Positions 1 to 6,533 of a DNA stretch of 11,936 bases are shown in pieces. The translations under genes and the position numbers were made by a program. The DNA comes from JBBKWH01 sp041165345 (GTDB lineage Bacteria; Pseudomonadota; Gammaproteobacteria; Pseudomonadales; Moraxellaceae). Below the pieces are notes generated by a model. It worked only from the letters and a program-made list of their open reading frames with translations, had not been told where the DNA came from and ran no database searches. The stretch covers positions 1 to 11,936 of the forward strand of contig JBEANQ010000065.1 in NCBI GenBank assembly GCA_041165345.1, written 5' to 3'. Each line of letters begins with the position of its first letter. Within the stretch, counting starts at the first letter, position 1.

Positions 1-1
1 C

Positions 2-286
2 GCGACGTGGGCCACGTTAGAGGTGCAGCGGACGGCTACAGCGCCCATAGAGCTAGATCACGTCCTTACATTGGATGCCTACGAATGGGAAATTATTTTG
101 CCAGTCGTTCGGGCGCATATCGCCATTATTCAGGCGCGACGGTCGGACGCATCCAAAAGCCTTGGCACCGAAGGCTACGGCCTGTCGATCAGTGAAGCTG
201 AACAGTTGTACAAAGACGCACGGCTTGAGATGCAACGTGCCGCCTTTATTGAGGCGCCCTTTAGCATTGACCCGCTCAAGCTATGA
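2..286 (+). CDS. C-terminal part of a phage tail or baseplate-associated protein (5' end outside the window)
   Basis: The frame is open from the first bases of the window and ends at TGA 284-286, so the start lies upstream. A GTG at 23 could serve as a start, but the frame continues in front of it without a stop, so I treat the gene as cut by the window edge. About 94 residues are visible. They are mostly helical by composition and mix charged and hydrophobic residues; there is no membrane segment. I recognise no family. The stop overlaps the ATG of the next gene by four bases (ATGA), which indicates translational coupling to the putative baseplate hub gene. A tail or baseplate role is inferred from that neighbour only. 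Confidence 0.6.
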   Translation, partial: ATWATLEVQRTATAPIELDHVLTLDAYEWEIILPVVRAHIAIIQARRSDASKSLGTEGYGLSISEAEQLYKDARLEMQRAAFIEAPFSIDPLKL

Positions 287-1173
287 TTATCGTCATTGGT
301 AGTACCGGTGCACTTATCCCGACCAGTGAGCTGATCAGCGCAACGTATCGCACGGATCTTGTGCCGGTACCCGCTACGCTTGAGCTCACAGTACGCAATC
401 ATCCCGACCTTGTGGCGGCGCTTGTCGAAGGTGCAGAACTGCTAGTGGGCGATTTAAGCATTCCATTGACTGTCATCAAGGTGCAGCCCTTACAGACGCA
501 GACGATTAAAGATGATCGGCGAGTTGGTGGCATTGCCTTGGTTGCTGTGTTGTCTGGTTGCCAAGGTCTGATTGAACCAATGAACAAGGCGGTGATCTTA
601 GAGAAAACCACGTTTTTAAGTGCCATTCGGTCATGTGGTGGGCGCATGGGATCAAGTGATGACTTGCCATTGCCCTATTTTGTTTGCCTAAAAGGCGGCG
701 TGCCGACGCTTGAAATTGCCAAGCGCTGTCAACAGGAGGCGGCTGTGGTTCGCCTGTCTGGCAAGCGCCTTGCCGTAAGCAAAATTACTGATTTACTCAA
801 TGCGCCAGTGGTTGAGAAATACGACCCCAGTGCAGTGGCATGGATCAAAACTCAAATGATGCAGAACCTACATGTACCGTCGTTTGTGTCGATTGACCCT
901 GATGGTTCGACGGTCTACGGCACCGATACCACACAAAGCCGTCCGGTGGATTACCGACCCAGAATGACCCAGCGTCAGCTTAAAAACCTTGAAAAAGTGC
1001 TGATTCATCGAGCGACGATGACGCGACCGCTCAATATGGCGCGTCAAGCTGGTGACGTGGTGATGGTCGGTGATGACAAGCTGCTGATCCTGACTGCTGC
1101 GCATCGTTTCGATTCGGGCGCATTAGGCGGTAATAGCGTCATGGCAAGCCGATTTTGGCTGTCGAGTCTTTAA
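283..1173 (+). CDS. Putative phage baseplate hub / tail protein
   Basis: This 296-residue protein starts at an ATG overlapping the previous stop (ATGA). No clear Shine-Dalgarno precedes it, so its translation is probably coupled to the upstream gene. The N-terminal part (residues about 5-105) is rich in beta strands and contains the pattern PVPATLELTVRNHPDL followed by a GAELLVGD turn. This resembles the first domains of phage tail hub proteins (gp44 / late control D type). The middle (about 110-205) is mixed alpha/beta. The C-terminal part (about 220-296) contains ITQRQ-like basic helices and ends in a beta-rich segment. No lysozyme or peptidase motif is visible. The position just upstream of fibre and spike genes supports a baseplate role. 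The hub assignment comes from fold-like pattern and context, not from a diagnostic motif. Confidence 0.55.
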   Translation: MIIVIGSTGALIPTSELISATYRTDLVPVPATLELTVRNHPDLVAALVEGAELLVGDLSIPLTVIKVQPLQTQTIKDDRRVGGIALVAVLSGCQGLIEPMNKAVILEKTTFLSAIRSCGGRMGSSDDLPLPYFVCLKGGVPTLEIAKRCQQEAAVVRLSGKRLAVSKITDLLNAPVVEKYDPSAVAWIKTQMMQNLHVPSFVSIDPDGSTVYGTDTTQSRPVDYRPRMTQRQLKNLEKVLIHRATMTRPLNMARQAGDVVMVGDDKLLILTAAHRFDSGALGGNSVMASRFWLSSL

Positions 1174-1182
1174 CGAGGTCTT

Positions 1183-1530
1183 ATGTTTGCCTTATCCGTG
1201 TTAGGCGAAGCAGTCGGCATTCAGCATCAGGGGATCATTGATCGCTCAGGTACTGGTGCATCCGCCAATGGCCTAAATACCGCCGTATTTGTAGGCCGTT
1301 TTAGACGTGGGCGTACCGATATGCCCATGTTGATCACACAAGACACAATCAAAGCGCGTTTGGGCTATGACCCTGAAAATCCCGATTATCAGGCAGTACA
1401 AGACTGCATTGATGTGGTGGGGCGGGTATGGGTGCTCCGCGTCGCAGCATTGCCAAATCAAGCATGGACGTGGCCGTCTGGCAGCACCATACAATGGGCA
1501 TCAGGTCAACCAGTGGAGTTTAACGTATGA
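1183..1530 (+). CDS. Small phage protein resembling a tail-sheath N-terminal domain
   Basis: This 115-residue protein starts at ATG 1183, eight bases after an ACGAGGT Shine-Dalgarno that overlaps the end of the preceding gene. Residues about 28-85 have the spacing FVGRFRRGRTDMPMLIT, then LGYDPENPDYQAV, then VWVLRV. Tail-sheath proteins have a comparable N-terminal layout: a protective strand after a Pro/Gly-rich start, a region naming a target loop, then a variable helix ending in a VxVxRV strand. Full sheath proteins are several hundred residues long, so this is either a separate small baseplate protein built on that domain or a shortened relative. I see no frameshift that would extend it: the next gene starts at an ATGA overlap at 1527 in another frame and is unrelated. 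The sheath resemblance is my own pattern reading and is moderate at best. Confidence 0.6.
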   Translation: MFALSVLGEAVGIQHQGIIDRSGTGASANGLNTAVFVGRFRRGRTDMPMLITQDTIKARLGYDPENPDYQAVQDCIDVVGRVWVLRVAALPNQAWTWPSGSTIQWASGQPVEFNV

Positions 1531-3227
1531 GTTTTATCAATAGTCGCCCGTTGGTTGCCACGGTCACTGGACAGGAAAAAATGCCGACCGGTGAAGTTGG
1601 CGACTTAACCATTTCGCCTGCGCAAATCGTGGAATATGCGCAAGATCAATTTAGTTGTGGTGATTGGGTGGTACAGACACTTACCCCTAATCCACTAACG
1701 GCTACAACGGGCTGTGTCATCAGTGACGGCATATTGACCGTCGTTGATCGTCCGGCGCTAGAAGGGGATGCTAGTGGTTATGTGGCTGTTGCTAAAGGAT
1801 CTATCATTGCGTTTCCACTGACAGTGCAGGTTGATTTGCCAACAATAGTTGGTAACTATTTCATGATTGGCATTACTGAGTCGGGTATTGATATACGCGA
1901 TCAACTGGCTCAATTACAAACGGATGGCATGGCTCAAGACAGCCTTTTGTATGTGGGCAATGCCGGTGGTGGGTTTTATCAAACCATCATCATGACGGAT
2001 GGCGCAACGGGCACAATCGACCCCATGGCAATATCGTCTGGCGTGCTAAAAATGACCATTTCATCTGATTATGTATTAAGCATTGATGGGCATGGTGAAA
2101 CTTATCCAATCCTCGCATCTTCTGCGCAAGCCTTATCGTTGGCCAGTTATGGTGAGACTCGTGATGATGTTGGTGATCTAGCATTCTTGGCGGGTACAGC
2201 AGATGAAGACGCATCAGCACCACTGGGCGCAAAAGATGGCTTTGTCTACCGTGTTGCAGGTAGTGGCATTTTTTCTGGCAAACAACTTTCAGTTGGCAGC
2301 TATGTCATTTTTATTAATGGCCTATCAAATGTGATTGTCATTGACCAAAAGCAAGATGTTATTGCTCAAGTTTTGGCAGTCACTGAGGCGTTGGCAGCAT
2401 CACACGCCGCCGAAACTGCTAGCCGTACTATGGCAGACACAGTTGAAAGAAACGCCCGCACAGCCGCCGACACAGCTGAAAAGAACGACCGTATGTCAGC
2501 CGATCAAGCACTGACTGATGCGTTGATCGACACACAGGTTTCGGCCTATTTGCTGGCCGCTAATGTTTTTCTTGTGGGTGATTCGCCACGATACAGACCT
2601 TTTGGTGATGGTGTGTATTTAATGGCACAAGATGTATCTGATGCCAGTGATAATAATCCTAACGGCCTTTTTGAAAAGAATGGCTTTTATGTCGTTATTG
2701 GCAGTTATGTATCTGAAAAATTCAGCTTGGAAAAATTCAATGTGGTTCGGTCGAATGCAGAAGCTTTCTATGGCAGCTACGGTGCTTTTCTTGTTGGTGG
2801 TGTAGTCGTACCAAAAGAGTCCGTTTCTTTTTTCCATGATCATGTATACACATCTGTATACGCTGCTGGATATGGCGTTTTCCCATCTGTCATTGAAGAT
2901 CGTGGCATTTATAATATGAGCGCCGCATCAGATTTAATGTTGCCAAATTATCATGCTGCATGTGGTGGATGGAAAAGTGCGATTATTTACTCCGACACCT
3001 CAAAAGAGATACAAATTGCGATTGAGGGTATCAGTCAATCAAATATCAAGCTGCTTGGCGCTGGCATGGTGACTGCAAGTATTACCAATTATGCTGTGGT
3101 CAATCTACAGATCACTGCAAACGAGCATGTTCATGTGCAATATCTAAGGCAGGTTGTTTGTGATACCGATACTTCTCAGATATATGAAAATCAATATTTT
3201 TATATTAAATGTGAACGGTTTTCTTAA
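1527..3227 (+). CDS. Tail fibre-like structural protein
   Basis: This 566-residue protein starts at an ATG overlapping the previous stop (ATGA), with a TGGAG motif about 8 bases upstream. Residues about 1-215 are beta-rich with many Gly, Thr and Asp residues and no catalytic motif. Residues about 230-275 contain GAKDGFVYRVAGSGIF and SVGSYVIFINGLSNVIVI, a small beta module seen in many phage fibre and tail-appendage proteins. Residues about 276-335 form an Ala/Thr/Glu/Arg-rich stretch (for example ERNARTAADTAEKNDR) that reads as a trimeric coiled coil. The C-terminal 230 residues are rich in Tyr, Phe and Val, and their DNA becomes clearly more A+T rich towards 3227. This fits a shaft plus receptor-binding tip, the part that changes fastest between phages. 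No chaperone domain or depolymerase motif is visible. The next gene begins 9-18 bases after the stop. Confidence 0.7.
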   Translation: MSFINSRPLVATVTGQEKMPTGEVGDLTISPAQIVEYAQDQFSCGDWVVQTLTPNPLTATTGCVISDGILTVVDRPALEGDASGYVAVAKGSIIAFPLTVQVDLPTIVGNYFMIGITESGIDIRDQLAQLQTDGMAQDSLLYVGNAGGGFYQTIIMTDGATGTIDPMAISSGVLKMTISSDYVLSIDGHGETYPILASSAQALSLASYGETRDDVGDLAFLAGTADEDASAPLGAKDGFVYRVAGSGIFSGKQLSVGSYVIFINGLSNVIVIDQKQDVIAQVLAVTEALAASHAAETASRTMADTVERNARTAADTAEKNDRMSADQALTDALIDTQVSAYLLAANVFLVGDSPRYRPFGDGVYLMAQDVSDASDNNPNGLFEKNGFYVVIGSYVSEKFSLEKFNVVRSNAEAFYGSYGAFLVGGVVVPKESVSFFHDHVYTSVYAAGYGVFPSVIEDRGIYNMSAASDLMLPNYHAACGGWKSAIIYSDTSKEIQIAIEGISQSNIKLLGAGMVTASITNYAVVNLQITANEHVHVQYLRQVVCDTDTSQIYENQYFYIKCERFS

Positions 3228-3244
3228 CTTTTGGGATGGTCGCT

Positions 3245-3703
3245 ATGCACCTCGGTTTTTACCCTGCAAAGATTCTGAGCTATAACGCTGCGGCGCGTAC
3301 GGCTCAGATCAGTATTGCTGGAATCACAGATGGTGCGGAGGATGGCTTGAAGGCCACGTTTGCTTACCCTGTGGGCGATGACGACAAAGACACCGAGCGC
3401 GAGATTTTGCCCGGGGCTGACGTCTATGTGTTTTTTGAGCAAAGTGACACCGGTTGTCCTGTGATTGCGTTTTATCGTAGCCATGGTGAAGGTGCGTTAA
3501 AGGACGTGCGCCGGATTCGGCAAAAGCAAATTGAGTTGATTGCTGAAAATAGCGCTTTAATCGAGGCTATTACGACAAAGGTCGTGGGGGCAATGCGGGT
3601 CACCGGCAATTTGTCAGTGGGTACGGGGGCCACAGGAACATTCGTCAGCGTGACGGGTCAAATTATCACTGTGACCGATGGGATTATTACCAACATTTTT
3701 TGA
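3245..3703 (+). CDS. Baseplate spike / assembly protein (gpV / gp5 C-terminal type)
   Basis: I chose ATG 3245 because GGGATGG lies just upstream at a sensible distance. An in-frame ATG at 3236 would add three residues but has no Shine-Dalgarno. The 152-residue product begins with an OB-fold pattern (LGFYPAKILSYNAAARTAQI, then AYPVGDDDKDTEREILPGADVYVFF, shown here in parts of the domain). It continues with the 'VIAFYRSHG' segment typical of gpV-like spikes. From about residue 95 it changes to short repeating strands such as GNLSVGTGATGTFVSVTG and IITVTDGIITNIF. These are expected for the triple beta-helix that punctures the outer membrane at the tip of a contractile tail. No lysozyme domain is present. 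The family match is good on layout and length. Confidence 0.8.
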   Translation: MHLGFYPAKILSYNAAARTAQISIAGITDGAEDGLKATFAYPVGDDDKDTEREILPGADVYVFFEQSDTGCPVIAFYRSHGEGALKDVRRIRQKQIELIAENSALIEAITTKVVGAMRVTGNLSVGTGATGTFVSVTGQIITVTDGIITNIF

Positions 3704-3710
3704 GGTGATT

Positions 3711-4148
3711 ATGAGCGAAGTCAACACTGAGTTTTTGGACAAAATGACCGATCAGGTCGAAGGTGCCATTGATTGCGAAGCGTTGAAGGAAGCGGCGGCG
3801 GAAGCCGTTGCTGTGATCAAGCAGCATATTGATGATGCCATTGCTAAACTGGACGTGTTTACGCCTTATCTTGAGCTGCTAGAACTGCCGACCGACCCTA
3901 TGAAGGTTTTGGAGTATCTGGACAAGCTGGTGCACACCCTGATTGATCCGATCATTAAGCCAATTGCTGGTTATCAGATGCAAATTGCGGCCTATATTGC
4001 CGCAATGGTTAAGCTGGTGACGGCGATTGAGCGAAAGGCCGAGTCATTGGTGTCTTGTTCAATTCCATTACCCGCCATTCCGACCATGCCCAGCCTACCT
4101 AACCTGCCTGAACTACCGACCGTCCCGACAGCGCCTACGGTGCCATAG
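3711..4148 (+). CDS. Small helical phage protein with a C-terminal xxP repeat tail
   Basis: ATG 3711 has a GAGGTG Shine-Dalgarno at 3702-3707. An in-frame ATG at 3678 lies inside the spike gene and has no such signal, so I did not use it. The 145-residue protein is acidic and mostly helical (residues 1-110). Residues 122-145 are eight consecutive triplets ending in proline (AIP, TMP, SLP, NLP, ELP, TVP, TAP, TVP), running exactly to the stop. Such a tail should form a polyproline II helix, which often binds a partner or sits in a groove. I do not recognise a family. Position directly after the baseplate spike suggests a tail-tip or assembly role. The gene is followed by a 77-base spacer with a hairpin before the portal gene. 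Confidence 0.7.
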   Translation: MSEVNTEFLDKMTDQVEGAIDCEALKEAAAEAVAVIKQHIDDAIAKLDVFTPYLELLELPTDPMKVLEYLDKLVHTLIDPIIKPIAGYQMQIAAYIAAMVKLVTAIERKAESLVSCSIPLPAIPTMPSLPNLPELPTVPTAPTVP

Positions 4149-4156
4149 GTAGGACA

Positions 4157-4173
4157 GGAACCCAGCTCAAGCC
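4157..4173 (+). repeat. Spacer motif copy A (AACCCAGCTCAAGC type)
   Basis: GGAACCCAGCTCAAGCC begins nine bases after the stop of the xxP-tail gene. It matches the copy at 6453-6469 in 14 of 17 positions and resembles the copy at 8803-8820. Each copy sits at the start of an intergenic spacer that ends in an RNA hairpin. Function unknown. Confidence 0.5.
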
Positions 4174-4191
4174 GAGATAACCAACACCCGC

Positions 4192-4225
4192 AAAATAGGC
4201 TAATTCGTATGATTGGCCTATTTTT
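4192..4225 (+). terminator. Hairpin with U-tract directly before the portal start codon
   Basis: Bases 4192-4204 pair with 4212-4224 as a 13-bp stem (one G-U pair), leaving a 7-base loop (TCGTATG). The right arm ends in five T residues, and the portal ATG begins at the next base. This has the form of an intrinsic terminator. The stem is moderately GC-poor and its last A-U pairs use the T tract. Because the start codon follows at once, it could instead (or as well) control portal translation or mark an RNA processing site. Confidence 0.6.
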
Positions 4226-5842
4226 ATGTCTAAGGGTTTAGGTGGGTGGTTGGTAGACCGGCTAAGTACAGCCAGACTAAACGCTCAAACAGAGTCGTTT
4301 GCATCAGTCCACGACGTCGATCCGATCTATGAAATGATGGAGCCGTTCGCCCTTGGCACGTATGAAACCAAGGAGACCAAGCGACGTAAGCGGATTGAAA
4401 TATATAGCACGTGGCACAAGATGCAGACTGACCCCAGCATTGCCGAGGGCTTGGCATTGCAGGTGACGGCTGCGCTTGGTGGTCATGAAAGCCGCGCTGA
4501 GATGGTCTTTATTATCCCAAACGAAAAAATCAGGGGTGAAGGTCATAAAAATAAAGAGCTACGGCAAAAAGTCGAAGCCATGCAAAAACGGGTCGGCCAT
4601 TTAATCAATAAAAACTGTGTGAAGGTCTGCCGGGATGCAGTGGGCTTTGGTGATGCCTACAGTCGCATGTATGGCCAGAAAGGCTATGGCCTTGTCGATA
4701 TGATGTGCAATGAGTACACCTTTCCCCCATTGGTCATGGCATACGAGCAAGGTGGTCAAAACATTGGATACAGCATATTAGAGCCGAAAGACTGGCAGCG
4801 CACGGTCACACGGCTAACGCGCTTGCAGATGCTGCGCCTTAAAATGCCACGGGTCACAAACGTGCCCCAGCGCGATATGGTCGAAGGGCTGATCAGAGCT
4901 AAAATGCTACAAGCAGATGTGCGTTCCGAAATGCCGATTGTGGAAGCACAGGTTGGCGGATCATTTTTATTTGAAATTGAGGAGCCTTATCGCAACGTGC
5001 ATCTGGCATTGGCAGGTATGAACAGCCAACAGATTGCCGATGCAGTAAAGCAAATGTTTATGACTGTTGATATGTCTGGAATGCCGCTTAGTCAGCGTAA
5101 AAAATATAAAGATGGCTTGAATTCAATTATTGATGGTCATCAAAAATTTGTGAGAAACGCGCTATCCGGCGGCGATTCGATTTGGGCTACACAGGTGCAT
5201 GTGCTGCCAACATTTGGTGATAAACAGATTTTAAACCCTGTTGGCGATATTATGGGACAACGCAGCACCCCCATTAACATTGAATACTTTATGATCAATG
5301 TTCGCCGGATGATGGGCGGTTTAGGGACTGATCCATCAATGGTGGGTTGGGCTGATATGTTGGCCGGTGGCTTGGGTGATGGGGCGGCATTTCATGCGTC
5401 TGCACAGATTATGCGCCGGTCACAGTTGATTCGTCAGGCCAGTACAGAATGGGTCAATGACATATGCCGTCTGGACTGGGCCTATGCGCACAACGAATGG
5501 CTTGATGGGGTTGATTTGCCTTGGCAGGTTGAATACTACAGCGACCAATCAGCCGCCGCGACCGAAGCGCTAACCAACAAGCAAACGCGTATGAACACGC
5601 TTGCTTTGACATCCCAAGCGATTGGTGCGCTCAAGGAACTGGGGCTAGATGAAGATACATACACCATGATGTTAGAAGATATTGGCGGCATGGATTTAGA
5701 GCAGGCGGAAAAAATCGCCAAAGCCTTAAAAAATGCGCCGCCGATGGGTGGTGATGGTTTTGATCAACCGGGTGAGCCAATAGAACCGCCAGCGGGTGAT
5801 CCGTTGACGCAGCAAGATGATGACGATGAGGAGGGTATCTAA
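4226..5842 (+). CDS. Phage portal protein
   Basis: This 538-residue protein is the size of phage portal proteins. It has the expected layout: an N-terminal region with basic residues (KETKRRKRIEIY), a mixed stem region, and a long central part with helix-rich segments. The pattern MSGMPLSQRKKYKDGLNSI is followed by FGDKQILNPVGDI and by INIEYFMINVRRMMGGLG, as in portals of contractile-tailed phages where a beta-hairpin and the channel helix follow each other. The C-terminus is acidic and disordered (residues about 500-538, with DDDDEEG), a common portal tail. The portal forms the ring at the capsid vertex through which DNA is packaged and ejected. The ATG at 4226 directly follows a hairpin and lacks a Shine-Dalgarno. 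The stop overlaps the next ATG by one base (TAATG). Confidence 0.75.
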   Translation: MSKGLGGWLVDRLSTARLNAQTESFASVHDVDPIYEMMEPFALGTYETKETKRRKRIEIYSTWHKMQTDPSIAEGLALQVTAALGGHESRAEMVFIIPNEKIRGEGHKNKELRQKVEAMQKRVGHLINKNCVKVCRDAVGFGDAYSRMYGQKGYGLVDMMCNEYTFPPLVMAYEQGGQNIGYSILEPKDWQRTVTRLTRLQMLRLKMPRVTNVPQRDMVEGLIRAKMLQADVRSEMPIVEAQVGGSFLFEIEEPYRNVHLALAGMNSQQIADAVKQMFMTVDMSGMPLSQRKKYKDGLNSIIDGHQKFVRNALSGGDSIWATQVHVLPTFGDKQILNPVGDIMGQRSTPINIEYFMINVRRMMGGLGTDPSMVGWADMLAGGLGDGAAFHASAQIMRRSQLIRQASTEWVNDICRLDWAYAHNEWLDGVDLPWQVEYYSDQSAAATEALTNKQTRMNTLALTSQAIGALKELGLDEDTYTMMLEDIGGMDLEQAEKIAKALKNAPPMGGDGFDQPGEPIEPPAGDPLTQQDDDDEEGI

Positions 5843-6441
5843 TGGAAGATGTTTATGATCCTATGGTTATCGAAGGATCGCCTGCATCATCAGGCTGGTG
5901 GGCAGGGCAATCGTCTGCCGATGCGTTTGCGCTGTATAAAAACATAAGAGATTTTGGTGTACTCAAAAAAGCGCACTATATTGTTTATTTTAGAGTATTT
6001 TCCGATGACTATTCTCGGATATTTGGCGCTGAAATTTTTCAGGATGCGAACCTAACTTATTTAGCCACAAGCACATCTTTGCCCTTGATTGATGCGGAAA
6101 CTGAGTCAACAAAAGCTGGGCATTTTCAGCATAATTATGTCACCGGGCAGTCTGTAAGTGATTTTCAAATCACCATGATTGAGACTGAAAAAGCCGACAT
6201 TGCCAATAGCATTCAGATTATTAAAGACGCTATGTTCAAGCCAGATGGGACGCAAGGGCTGCCTGCTGAATATATGTTTTATGTGACGATTGAATTATTC
6301 AGACCTTATGACATTGCTAACAGGCCATTAAAGAAAAATTTTCTGGTATCACTGCAATCTGCCAGCATAGAGCTAGATGCCAGTTCATCCAGCCCTATTG
6401 AAATCCCTATGACGTTTACGCGCATGTTCCCGTTTGAGTGA
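5842..6441 (+). CDS. Putative tail tube-like structural protein
   Basis: This 199-residue protein starts at an ATG overlapping the portal stop (TAATG), with a strong GAGGAGGG at 5828-5835. It has the features of small beta-barrel tail-tube proteins of the T4 gp19 type: an N-terminal segment with many small residues, an amphipathic middle (about 70-130), and a final run of strands (residues about 165-199). That run includes NFLVSLQSASIELDASSSS and the ending IPMTFTRMFPFE, where an aromatic and basic strand closes the barrel. No catalytic motif is visible. A tail completion or neck protein of similar fold would also fit the position next to the portal. The function rests on composition and context; the gene itself is secure. 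Confidence 0.55.
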   Translation: MEDVYDPMVIEGSPASSGWWAGQSSADAFALYKNIRDFGVLKKAHYIVYFRVFSDDYSRIFGAEIFQDANLTYLATSTSLPLIDAETESTKAGHFQHNYVTGQSVSDFQITMIETEKADIANSIQIIKDAMFKPDGTQGLPAEYMFYVTIELFRPYDIANRPLKKNFLVSLQSASIELDASSSSPIEIPMTFTRMFPFE

Positions 6442-6452
6442 CAGGCCATAAC

Positions 6453-6469
6453 GTAACCCAGCCCAAGCG
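6453..6469 (+). repeat. Spacer motif copy B (AACCCAGCCCAAGC type)
   Basis: GTAACCCAGCCCAAGCG begins 12 bases after the stop of the tube-like gene and overlaps the left arm of the downstream pseudoknot by three bases. It matches copy A (4157-4173) in 14 of 17 positions. Function unknown. Confidence 0.5.
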
Positions 6470-6533
6470 GTCTGTTTTTTTACGCGCACACTAGACACAA
6501 CAGACCGCACATCGGGGATTTTCCGTGTCTAGT
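6467..6533 (+). promoter_or_regulatory. Predicted H-type RNA pseudoknot covering the start codon of the DarA-like gene
   Basis: Stem 1 pairs 6467-6476 with 6499-6508 (GCGGTCTGTT / AACAGACCGC, 10 bp, perfect). Stem 2 pairs 6490-6498, inside the loop of stem 1, with 6525-6533 (ACTAGACAC / GTGTCTAGT, 9 bp, perfect). The stem-2 left strand touches the stem-1 right strand with no gap, the geometry that allows the stems to stack. Loops are 13 bases (holding seven T residues) and 16 bases (holding the GGGG that is the only Shine-Dalgarno candidate). The last strand begins exactly at the GTG start codon of the next gene, so folding would hide the start. Pairing is seen in the sequence; the regulatory role is inferred. 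Confidence 0.6.

Noticed and set aside
3678..3710. Longer start for the xxP-tail gene
   Set aside because: The ATG at 3678 lies inside the spike gene without a ribosome site, while ATG 3711 has GAGGTG at a proper distance.
4209..4241. Ten-codon ATG frame overlapping the portal start, as a possible leader peptide
   Set aside because: No Shine-Dalgarno is present and the ATG lies in the hairpin loop and right arm. Nothing beyond chance supports translation.
6467..6508. Stem 1 of the pseudoknot as a simple intrinsic terminator
   Set aside because: No T tract follows the right arm; the run of seven T residues lies in the loop at 6475-6481, which is the wrong place.
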